From positions 19,545 to 83,544 of the forward strand of contig CAMHDJ010000003.1 in the NCBI GenBank assembly GCA_946183915.1: DNA of 64,000 nucleotides, read 5' to 3'. Source of the DNA: an uncultured Bacteroidales bacterium (GTDB lineage: Bacteria; Bacteroidota; Bacteroidia; Bacteroidales; P3). How positions within the stretch are numbered: the stretch's first letter is position 1; the number at the start of each line of letters is the position of its first letter. The position numbers and the translations under genes are program-made. Under the pieces are notes generated by a model. That model saw only the letters and a program-made list of their open reading frames with translations. It did no database searches and was not told the origin of the DNA. Of the stretch, positions 41,211 to 48,941 are shown in pieces.

Positions 41211-43331
41211 ATGGAAAACGTACTGATGCAAGACTGGGAGTTTCCTCCCTTCGACCGGATACACACGGCGGACTACGAGCCCGCCATCCGCGCCGCCATC
41301 GCCGAGGCCGAGCGCAACATCGAGGCCATCGCCACCAACCCCGACGAGCCCACCTTCGAGAACACGGTGGAGGCACTCGAAAGCGCCTCGCGCCGGCTGG
41401 ACCGCGTGAGCGCCGTGATGATGAACCTCAACGAGTGCTGCACCGACGAGGAGCTGCAGCAGGTGGTGATGCGGATGGAACCCGAGATGACGCGCTTCAG
41501 CCTGCGGGTGGCGACCGACCGTCGGCTCTACGAGCGGGTGAAGCGGGTGGAAAGTGGAGAGTGGAAAGTGGAGAGTGGAGAGCGGCGCATGCTGCTGGAG
41601 CAGACGCTCAAGAGCTTCGAGCGCCACGGGGTGGGCCTGCCCGACGAGGAGCGCGAGCGCTTCAAACAGGGCGCCGAGGAGCTGAGCGAGCTGCAGGTGC
41701 GCTTCGGGCAGAACGCCCTGGCCGACCTCAACGACTACACGCTGCACCTCACCGCCGAGGCCGACCTGGAGGGGCTGCCGCAGGGGGTGCGCGCGGCGGC
41801 CGCCGAGGAGGCCCGCAGCCGCGGTCTGGAGGGATGGCTCTTCACCCTGGCGGCTCCGTCGTATCTGCCTTTCATGACCTACAGCACCCGGCGCGACCTG
41901 CGCGAACGGATGTACCGCGCCTACGGCGCCATCGGCGGCCGCGGCAACGAGCACGACAACAACGGCGTGATCCGCCGCATCGTGGAGCTCCGCGCCGAGC
42001 AGGCGTGCCTGCTGGGCTACGAGACCTACTGCGACTACGTGCTGAGCGACCGCATGGTGGGGTCGCTGGAGACCCTGCGCCGCTTCATGCAGGGGTTGCA
42101 CGACGCCGTGCGCCCCGCCGCTGTGGACGACCTGCGCGAGCTGGAGGGCGTGGCCGGCGGCGAGGTGATGCCCTGGGATGTGAGCTACCTGTCGGAACGG
42201 CTGCGGCAGCAGCGCTACGCCTTCGACAGCGAGGCGCTGCGGCCCTACTTCCCGCTGGAGGCGGTGCGCGAGGGCATCTTCGGCCTCTACGGCCGCCTGT
42301 ACGGCCTGCGCTTCGAGCCGGCCCCCGAGGTGCCGGTCTACCACGAGGACGTGCGCGTCTACCGCGTGTTCGACCGCGACCGCGAGATGGGCATCCTCTA
42401 CCTGGACATGTTCCCGCGCCCCTCGAAGCGGAGCGGAGCCTGGATGACCGAGTTCCGCGGGCAGTATCGCGAGCATAGTCTTCGAGACGTCGAGACATCG
42501 GGTCTTCGAGACTTCAAGACTTCAAGACAGGCGGTCTCGAGGTCCCAAGGTCTCGAAGTCTCGAAGTCTCGAAGTCTCGAAGTCACAGAATTGAAGGACG
42601 TGCGTCCGCAGATACAGGTGGTGTGCAACTTCTCCAAACCCACGGCGGACACCCCTGCCCTGCTGCGCTTCAGCGAGGTAGAGACCTTCATGCACGAGAT
42701 GGGTCATGCCATGCACGGCATGCTGAGCGACGTGCACTACGAGAGCCTGAGCGGCACCAACGTGAAGCGCGACTTCGTGGAGATGCCGTCGCAGGTGATG
42801 GAGAACTGGTGCTACGAGCCCGCGTTCCTCAGCACCTTCGCCAGGCATTACGAGACGGGAGAACCGCTGCCCATGGAATATATCGACAAGATCCGCGCGG
42901 CGCAGAACCACCTGGCCGGATGGCTCTGCCTGCGGCAGCTGAACCTGGGCATGACCGACATCGCGTTTCATACATCCGACTGGTCCGACAAGTCTGACGC
43001 ATTCGACTTCAAGGCCGAGGCGGTGGAGGCTGCTGCCATGGACAACCTGCTGCCGCGGGTGGAGGGGTGCTGCACGGCGACCAACTTCAGCCACATCTTC
43101 GGCGGCGGCTACGCCAGCGGCTACTACGGCTACAAGTGGGCCGAGGTGCTGGATGCCGACATCTTCAGCCGTTTCAAGGCCGACGGCATCTTCAACCGCG
43201 AGACGGCCGAGGCCTTCCGGCACGAGATCCTCAGCCGCGGCGGCACCGAGCACCCCGCCGTGCTCTTCCGCCGCTTCATGGGCCGCGAGCCCGACCAGCA
43301 GGCCCAGCTACGTCGCATGGGCCTGGCGTAA
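41211..43331 (+). CDS. M3-family oligopeptidase with repeat-derived insertions
   Basis: 706 residues from ATG 41211 (the frame is open further upstream into the repeats but lacks family similarity there). Zinc motif HEMGHAMHG with the Glu further along in FVEMPSQVMENW, and the FSHIFGGGYASGYYGYKWAEVLDAD signature of Dcp/oligopeptidase A-type thimet peptidases. It cleaves short peptides; no signal peptide is visible, so cytosolic. Two clear in-frame insertions from microrepeats interrupt it: VESGEWKVESGE (41549-41581, TGGAAAG units) and about 40 residues between REHS and KDVRPQIQV (42478-42590, TCGAAGTC units). A third small one, SDWSDKSDA (42971-43003), resembles a 9-bp repeat. Confidence 0.92.
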   Translation: MENVLMQDWEFPPFDRIHTADYEPAIRAAIAEAERNIEAIATNPDEPTFENTVEALESASRRLDRVSAVMMNLNECCTDEELQQVVMRMEPEMTRFSLRVATDRRLYERVKRVESGEWKVESGERRMLLEQTLKSFERHGVGLPDEERERFKQGAEELSELQVRFGQNALADLNDYTLHLTAEADLEGLPQGVRAAAAEEARSRGLEGWLFTLAAPSYLPFMTYSTRRDLRERMYRAYGAIGGRGNEHDNNGVIRRIVELRAEQACLLGYETYCDYVLSDRMVGSLETLRRFMQGLHDAVRPAAVDDLRELEGVAGGEVMPWDVSYLSERLRQQRYAFDSEALRPYFPLEAVREGIFGLYGRLYGLRFEPAPEVPVYHEDVRVYRVFDRDREMGILYLDMFPRPSKRSGAWMTEFRGQYREHSLRDVETSGLRDFKTSRQAVSRSQGLEVSKSRSLEVTELKDVRPQIQVVCNFSKPTADTPALLRFSEVETFMHEMGHAMHGMLSDVHYESLSGTNVKRDFVEMPSQVMENWCYEPAFLSTFARHYETGEPLPMEYIDKIRAAQNHLAGWLCLRQLNLGMTDIAFHTSDWSDKSDAFDFKAEAVEAAAMDNLLPRVEGCCTATNFSHIFGGGYASGYYGYKWAEVLDADIFSRFKADGIFNRETAEAFRHEILSRGGTEHPAVLFRRFMGREPDQQAQLRRMGLA
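41549..41581 (+). repeat. GTGGAAA / GTGGAGA tandem microrepeat inside the M3 peptidase gene
   Basis: Five 7-bp units of GTGGA(A/G)A in frame. Same family as in rimO (5801-5890). Confidence 0.8.
42478..42592 (+). repeat. TCGAAGTC tandem microrepeat inside the M3 peptidase gene
   Basis: Units around GTCTCGAAGTCTCGAAG; the first half carries the inverted motif CTTCGAGACTTCAAGAC, so the block is partly palindromic. It encodes a Ser/Arg/Leu/Glu-rich loop. Confidence 0.85.
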
Positions 43332-43367
43332 AAAACCTTTAATATTTAACCTATAACCTAAAAACAC

Positions 43368-45638
43368 ATGAACGAACAACTGGCAAAAACCATACTCAAA
43401 ATCTTTGTCAACAACCCCTTCGACGCCTACAACCACAAGCAGATCGCCTCGCGCATCGGCGCCAACACCAAGCGCGAGCGGCAGGAGGTGATCCGCTGCA
43501 TGCAGGAGCTCGCCGAGCAGAAGCAGCTCGTCGAGGACGACCACAAGGGCAAGTACAAGATCAACCCCAAGAACATCAACGACGACCTGGTGCCGCACAG
43601 CTACGTGGTCGGCACCATCGACATGAAACAGGGCGGCAAGGCCTACGTCATTCCGCAGACCGACGGGCAGGACCCGACGGCGGCGCCGAGCGAGGACATA
43701 CAGATCGCCCCCAACAACACCCACCACGCCCTGCACGGCGACACGGTGCGCGTGCTGCTCTTCCCGCAGCGCAAGATGCACAAGCCCGAGGGACAGGTGG
43801 TGGAAATCATCAAGCGCGCCAAGACGCGCTTCGTGGGCGTCATCCAGAAGCAGGAGCGCTTCGCCTTCATGGTCAGCGACTCGCGCACCATGCCGGTGGA
43901 CATCTTCATCCACAGCGACGACCTGGGCGGCGCCGAGGACGGCGAGAAGGTGCTCGTGCAGATGACCGACTGGCCAGAGCGGATGAACAACCCAGTGGGC
44001 AAGGTGGTCAAGCGCCTCGGCCGCCCCGGCGACAACAACGTGGAGATGCAGTCCATCCTGGCCGAGTACGACTTCCCGCTGGAGTTCCCGGCCGAGGCGG
44101 AAGCCGAGGCCAAGAAGATTCGCCGCCCCACCAAGAAGGAGATCGCTTCGCGGCGCGACTTCCGCGATGTGCTCACCTTCACCATCGACCCTGCCGACGC
44201 CAAGGACTTCGACGACGCCCTCTCCTACCGCAAGCTGGAGAACGGCCACGCCGAGGTGGGCGTCCACATCGCCGACGTCTCCCACTACGTCAAGCCCGGC
44301 ACCGCCATCGACCGCGAGGCCTACGAGCGCGGCACGAGCGTCTACCTCGTGGACCGCACCATCCCGATGCTGCCCGAGAAGCTCTGCAACGACGTCTGCT
44401 CGCTGCGGCAGGACGAGGAGAAGCTCTGCTTCAGCGTGGTCATGGAGATGGATAACAAAGGCAAGGTGCACAAGACCTGGATGGGCAAGACCGTCATCTG
44501 CAGCAACCGCCGCATGGCCTACGAGGAGGCGCAGGCTGTCATCGACTCCGGCGTAAGCGACGGCACCGACGTCGCCGACGCCATCCTCGCCCTGCACGGC
44601 ATCGCCACAGTGCTGCGGACAGCACGTTACAAGAGCGGCGCCATCAACTTCGAAAGCCAGGAGGTGAAGTTCCAACTCGACGAGAACGCCCACCCCATCG
44701 GCGTCTACATCAAGGAGAGCAAGGAGGCCAACTGGCTCATCGAGGAGTTCATGCTGCTGGCCAACAAGACGGTGGCCGAATACATCGGCAAGCCGAAAAG
44801 CCGGAGTTCGAAGGCTGGGGCCCAGAAGTCGGTCAAGACCTTCGTCTACCGTGTCCACGACGAACCCAACCCCGAGAAGCTCAACACCTTCGTCGAGTTT
44901 GTGGCCAAGCTGGGCTTCAGCATGAAGGTAGGCTCCCGCAAAGCGTTGGCCGAGAGCTACAACAACCTCTTCCGCGACATCGCCGGCCGCGGCGAGGAGA
45001 ACATGATCGACACCATCGCCATCCGCACCATGTCCAAGGCCTACTACAGCACCGAGAACATCGGCCACTACGGCCTCGCCTTCCCCTACTACACCCACTT
45101 CACCTCGCCCATCCGCCGCTACCCCGACCTCATGGTGCACCGCCTCCTGGAGCGCTACCTCGAGGGTGGAACCAGTGTGAACAAGGAGGAGTACGAGGAA
45201 TACTGCAAGCACTGCTCCGTCATGGAGAAGAAAGCCGCCGACGCTGAACGCACCAGCATCAAGTACAAGCAGGCCGAGTTCCTGGCCGACAAGCTGGGCC
45301 AGGTCTTCCCGGCCCTCATCAGCGGCGTCAGCAAGTGGGGCATCTACGCCGAGATCGAGGGCAACAAGTGCGAGGGCATGATCCCCATCGGAAGCCTCAA
45401 GGACGACTACTACATGCTCGACGAGGACAACTACCAGGTCATCGGGCGCCGCCACGGCCACACCTACAAGCTCGGCTACCCCGTCAACATCCGCGTCAAG
45501 CGCGTCGACATGCTGAAGAAGCAGATAGACTTTGAGCTCGTCGAAGACGAGTCCTCCCGCAAACCCATTAAACCCACTAAACCCAACAAACCCAGCGCTT
45601 CCGGGAAAACCCGCAAACGCCGGCGCAGCACCAAATAG
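43368..45638 (+). CDS. rnr: Ribonuclease R
   Basis: 756 residues. An N-terminal winged helix (NEQLAKTILKIFVNNPFDAY), cold-shock domains, the RNB catalytic domain with DPADAKDFDDALSY (the Asp cluster) and DRTIPMLPEKLCNDVCSL, and a C-terminal S1 domain (GVSKWGIYAEIEGNKCEGMI). Processive 3'-5' exoribonuclease. The basic tail includes KPIKPTKPNKP, encoded by 9-bp AAACCCA-type repeats (about 45562-45595). Convergent with the acyl-CoA ligase gene, six bases between stops. Confidence 0.96.
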   Translation: MNEQLAKTILKIFVNNPFDAYNHKQIASRIGANTKRERQEVIRCMQELAEQKQLVEDDHKGKYKINPKNINDDLVPHSYVVGTIDMKQGGKAYVIPQTDGQDPTAAPSEDIQIAPNNTHHALHGDTVRVLLFPQRKMHKPEGQVVEIIKRAKTRFVGVIQKQERFAFMVSDSRTMPVDIFIHSDDLGGAEDGEKVLVQMTDWPERMNNPVGKVVKRLGRPGDNNVEMQSILAEYDFPLEFPAEAEAEAKKIRRPTKKEIASRRDFRDVLTFTIDPADAKDFDDALSYRKLENGHAEVGVHIADVSHYVKPGTAIDREAYERGTSVYLVDRTIPMLPEKLCNDVCSLRQDEEKLCFSVVMEMDNKGKVHKTWMGKTVICSNRRMAYEEAQAVIDSGVSDGTDVADAILALHGIATVLRTARYKSGAINFESQEVKFQLDENAHPIGVYIKESKEANWLIEEFMLLANKTVAEYIGKPKSRSSKAGAQKSVKTFVYRVHDEPNPEKLNTFVEFVAKLGFSMKVGSRKALAESYNNLFRDIAGRGEENMIDTIAIRTMSKAYYSTENIGHYGLAFPYYTHFTSPIRRYPDLMVHRLLERYLEGGTSVNKEEYEEYCKHCSVMEKKAADAERTSIKYKQAEFLADKLGQVFPALISGVSKWGIYAEIEGNKCEGMIPIGSLKDDYYMLDEDNYQVIGRRHGHTYKLGYPVNIRVKRVDMLKKQIDFELVEDESSRKPIKPTKPNKPSASGKTRKRRRSTK

Positions 45639-45644
45639 CAGCGC

Positions 45645-47429
45645 CTACCGGAACAGCGCATCGATCTGCTCGTGGTAGGCGGCAGCCACGTTGCGTCGTA
45701 TCAGTTTCTGCGTGGGGGTAAGCATCTTGTTGGCCTCGGTCCACGGCTCGGCGACCAGGGTGAAGCGCTTCACCTGCTCGGTAACACCCAGTTCGGCGTT
45801 GTACTTGTCCACCACCTTCTGGAAGCGGGCCACCACCTTGCGGTCGACCACCATCTCGGCCGGCGTCTGGGCCTCCACCCCGTGGCGGCGGCACCAGTCC
45901 TTCAGCATGTCGAAATCGGGCGCCACCAGCGCGGCGGCGAACTTCTGACCGTCGCCCACCACCATCATGTCCATGATGAACGGCGACTGCTTCATCTTCT
46001 CTTCGATCACCTCCGGATTGATATATTTGCCCATCGAGGTCTTGAACATGCTCTTCGTGCGGCCCGTGATGAACAGGTAGCCGTCGGGATCGAAGTAGCC
46101 CGTGTCGCCGGTGTGGAACCAGCCTTCGGGGTCGATGGCCTCGGCCGTCAGCTCGGGTTTCTTGTAGTAGCCCTTCATCACATTGCCGCCACGGCACTGT
46201 ATCTCGTTTGTTTCGGGATCGATGCGGACCTCGATGGCTCGCATTGCGAAACCCACCGAGCCGATCTTGCGACCTGCCTTGTTGCTGTTCGTCACCGCAA
46301 TCAGGGGCGACGTCTCCGTCAGGCCGTAACCCTCGAAGAGGTTCAGGCCCACACAGGAGAAAAACCTCGTCAGGCGCGGCTGGATGATGGCGCCGCCGCT
46401 GACCAGCATACCCAGGCAGCCGCCCATGCTCTCGCGGATCTCCTTGTACACCAGCCGGTCAGCCACGCGCCGCTGTAGCTTGTACCATGCCGAGAGCTTC
46501 GACTCGTCGAGGTCGTATTCGAACGCCAGTTCCAACGCCCACTCGAAGATCTTTTTCTTCAGGCCGGTCATCTTCTCGCCCTTGCGATAGATCTTGTCGT
46601 AGACCTTCTCGATGAACCTCGGCACACAGGCCAGCATGTGCGGGTGGATCTCCTTGCAGTTGTCGCCCACCTTGGCGATGCTCTCTGCATACGCAATCTC
46701 GAAGCACAACCACTGGTACAGGTAGCCCATCATGCGCTCGTAGATGTGGCACATGGGCAGCCACGAGAGGGCCCGCGTCCAGGTCTTGCCGGGGCTCTCC
46801 TTGATTTCCTGCACGTTCATGATCAGCCCCCGGTGGGCCAGCATGGCGCCCTTGGGCGTACCGGTGGTGCCGCTGGTATAGATCATCGTGCAGACGTCGT
46901 CGGTCGTCAGCGAGTCCTTCGTCGCCTGCAGCCGCTCCTTCGCCTCCGGGTGCTCCTCCACGTAGCGGCGTCCGAGGGCATAGATGTCATCCAGGCTCTT
47001 CACCCCTTCCATCGGGACGATGGTGCAGAGGTTCTCCAGTTTCGGCAGATGCTCGCGGATGCTGCTGATCTTCTTGTAGAGCGCCGGCGTCTCTACCACC
47101 AGCAGCCGCACCTCGGCGTCGTTCAGTATGTACTGGTAGTCCTCCTCGCTGATGGTGGGATAGATGGGCAGCAGCACGGCGCCCGTCTGCTGCACACCGA
47201 AGTCCACATAGTTCCACTCCGGACGGCCCGCACTGATGAGGCCTATATTCTCGCCCTTTTGCACCCCCAGGTGCATCAGGGCGTAACTGATCAGATTCGA
47301 TTTCTCGATATATTCGTCGATGTAGTGCTCCTTCCACTGGCCGTTTTCTTTGTACTTGAACACCGGGCGCTCCGGGTGCAACTCGCGGCGCCACTCCAGC
47401 AGGTCGAACAATCGGGTAGGTTCTTGCAT
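45645..47429 (-). CDS. Long-chain acyl-CoA ligase (AMP-forming), second copy
   Basis: 594 residues. Motifs MIYTSGTTGTPKGAMLAHRG, FEGYGLTETSPLIAVTN, GWFHTGDTGYFDPDGYL and ITGRTKSMFKTSMGKYINPE. It is of the same class as the ligase at 27028 but clearly diverged, so probably with a different chain-length range. It should activate fatty acids for lipid synthesis or for the acyl-CoA dehydrogenase. Confidence 0.93.
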   Translation of the reverse strand: MQEPTRLFDLLEWRRELHPERPVFKYKENGQWKEHYIDEYIEKSNLISYALMHLGVQKGENIGLISAGRPEWNYVDFGVQQTGAVLLPIYPTISEEDYQYILNDAEVRLLVVETPALYKKISSIREHLPKLENLCTIVPMEGVKSLDDIYALGRRYVEEHPEAKERLQATKDSLTTDDVCTMIYTSGTTGTPKGAMLAHRGLIMNVQEIKESPGKTWTRALSWLPMCHIYERMMGYLYQWLCFEIAYAESIAKVGDNCKEIHPHMLACVPRFIEKVYDKIYRKGEKMTGLKKKIFEWALELAFEYDLDESKLSAWYKLQRRVADRLVYKEIRESMGGCLGMLVSGGAIIQPRLTRFFSCVGLNLFEGYGLTETSPLIAVTNSNKAGRKIGSVGFAMRAIEVRIDPETNEIQCRGGNVMKGYYKKPELTAEAIDPEGWFHTGDTGYFDPDGYLFITGRTKSMFKTSMGKYINPEVIEEKMKQSPFIMDMMVVGDGQKFAAALVAPDFDMLKDWCRRHGVEAQTPAEMVVDRKVVARFQKVVDKYNAELGVTEQVKRFTLVAEPWTEANKMLTPTQKLIRRNVAAAYHEQIDALFR

Positions 47430-47457
47430 GGTTGTTAGGGTTTGAAAAATTATTTTG

Positions 47458-47465
47458 CAAAGATA
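47458..47465 (-). promoter_or_regulatory. -7 element upstream of the second acyl-CoA ligase gene
   Basis: Minus-strand TATCTTTG, 28 bases before the ATG. No good -33 box. The repeat element (copy 2) starts about 30 bases further upstream. Confidence 0.55.
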
Positions 47466-47496
47466 CGACTATTTCCTGACATAGGAGATTTTTTTA

Positions 47497-47690
47497 TGTT
47501 AAATTGAGTTAAAAAATTAGATCGTGCACGATCTAATTTGCACATTTAAAACATTCTAAACGAGACGTCTAAGTGTCCGGAAGTGTGCAAACCATGCTGG
47601 AAAACTCGCAAAACGCTGACAGGGCAAGGGTTTTGCCCTGGTTTTAAGAGAGTCATCAGGGAGTCATCAGGGAGTCATCAGGGAGCCACC
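47497..47690 (+). repeat. Dispersed repeat element, copy 2
   Basis: Same order of parts as copy 1: AT-rich leader, 26-bp palindrome (47514-47539), conserved ACCATGCTGGAAAACTCGC block, hairpin 47620-47640 with GTTTT, and AGTCATCAGGG units. Differences from copy 1 cluster at CGAGACGTCTAAGTGTCC. Located between divergent acyl-CoA ligase and holA. The remaining bases of the gap (47691-47819) show nothing I can name. Confidence 0.88.
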
Positions 47691-47820
47691 TAGGAATCAT
47701 GGGCATTTCGGAGGGGTCGAAAATCCTCTCGTCACCACCGGATGGGGGGCGGTCGGCAGGGAGCGGTCGGCCCGACGGAGCGGCGAGTGCGATCGACTCC
47801 CGATGGCGAATGGAAAAAAT

Positions 47821-47854
47821 TTTGTTCGCATGTGCGAATTATTTTTTATCTTTG
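47821..47854 (+). promoter_or_regulatory. Promoter of the holA gene with a short inverted repeat
   Basis: TTTG at 47821-47824 and TATCTTTG at 47847-47854 (22-base spacing). Between them TTCGCA-TG-TGCGAA (47825-47838) forms an inverted repeat that could be an operator or chance. Confidence 0.7.
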
Positions 47855-47879
47855 TAGTTTCAAAATATGGCAAAAATCA

Positions 47880-48887
47880 ATGGCGATCACTGAGAAACAA
47901 CTGATTGACGAGCTGAAGACGGGCCACTACAAGCCCGTATACCTGCTGACGGGCGAGGAAAACTACTACATCGACGTGGTGAGCGACTTCTTCGAGCAGC
48001 ACGTGGTGGATCCCACGCTGCGCGACTTCGACCAGACGGTGGTCTACGGGCGCGACGTGGACATGGCCACGGTGGTCAGCACCGTGAAGCGCTACCCGAT
48101 GATGTCGCCCGTGCACCTGGTGATCGTCAAAGAGGCGCAGGACATACCCGTGGCCCAATGGGACCAGCTGGCTGCCTACCTCAAACAGCCCTCGCCGCAG
48201 GGCCTCCTCGTGCTCTGCTACCGCCACAAGAAGCTCGACAAGCGCACCGCCGCCTACAAGGCCATCGCCGCCGCCGGCGTGGTCTACGAAAGTCCCAAGA
48301 TCTACGACAACCAGGTGCCCGCCTGGATCATGAAGGAAGTGATGGCCCACGGCTTCACGGTGACCGACAAGGCCGCCTCGATGCTGGCCGAACACGTGGG
48401 CACCGACCTCGGCAAGGTGGCCAACGAGCTCTCCAAACTCTACCCCCTGCTGCCCGCCGGGGGCGCCATCACCGAACAGCTGATCGAGGACCAGATAGGC
48501 ATCAGCAAGGACTACAACGTCTTCGAACTGCAGAAAGCCATCGGCCGGCGCGACCCGCTGATGTGCAACCGCATCGTGGCCCACTTCGCGGCCAACCCCA
48601 AAAAGAACCCCATCCAGATGGTGCTGCCGCTGCTCTACGGCTACTTCATCAAGGTGATGATCTACCACCAGCTCGAAAACAAGAGCGACGCCCCGCGCGC
48701 GCTGGGTTGCGCCCCCAGCTTCGTGCAGGACTACGCCCTCGCCGCCCGCAACTACCCCCTCGGCAAACTGGCCACCTGCATCGGCTACCTCTACGAGACC
48801 GACCTCCGCTCCAAAGGCGTCCGCAACAGCGGCAACGTCAGCGACGGCGAACTGCTGAAAGAACTCGTCTTCAAAGTGATCCACTGA
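47880..48887 (+). CDS. holA: DNA polymerase III delta subunit
   Basis: 335 residues from ATG 47880 (MAITEKQLIDELKTGHYKPV). Motifs: VYLLTGEENYYIDVVSDFFE, LVIVKEAQDIPVAQWDQLAA, LLVLCYRHKKLDKRTAAYK, EHVGTDLGKVANELSKL and ISKDYNVFELQKAIGRRD, as in HolA clamp-loader delta proteins. It opens the sliding clamp. The frame is open further upstream without similarity; the promoter position supports the chosen start. Confidence 0.93.
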   Translation: MAITEKQLIDELKTGHYKPVYLLTGEENYYIDVVSDFFEQHVVDPTLRDFDQTVVYGRDVDMATVVSTVKRYPMMSPVHLVIVKEAQDIPVAQWDQLAAYLKQPSPQGLLVLCYRHKKLDKRTAAYKAIAAAGVVYESPKIYDNQVPAWIMKEVMAHGFTVTDKAASMLAEHVGTDLGKVANELSKLYPLLPAGGAITEQLIEDQIGISKDYNVFELQKAIGRRDPLMCNRIVAHFAANPKKNPIQMVLPLLYGYFIKVMIYHQLENKSDAPRALGCAPSFVQDYALAARNYPLGKLATCIGYLYETDLRSKGVRNSGNVSDGELLKELVFKVIH

Positions 48888-48897
48888 TATTAAAATA

Positions 48898-48915
48898 ACG
48901 GCGAATTACTCGAAG
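48898..48915 (+). repeat. Short repeat ACGGCGAATTACTCGAAG upstream of the TonB receptor
   Basis: The 18-mer recurs, with small differences, in the nested inverted repeats at 54945-55097. It lies in the 54-base gap between holA and the receptor gene. Confidence 0.75.
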
Positions 48916-48941
48916 TCCCGCAGATTATTCCCCCTGAGATT

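Noticed and set aside
43308..45461. 717-residue minus-strand ORF opposite rnr
   Set aside because: Complementary frame of RNase R; no independent evidence of coding.
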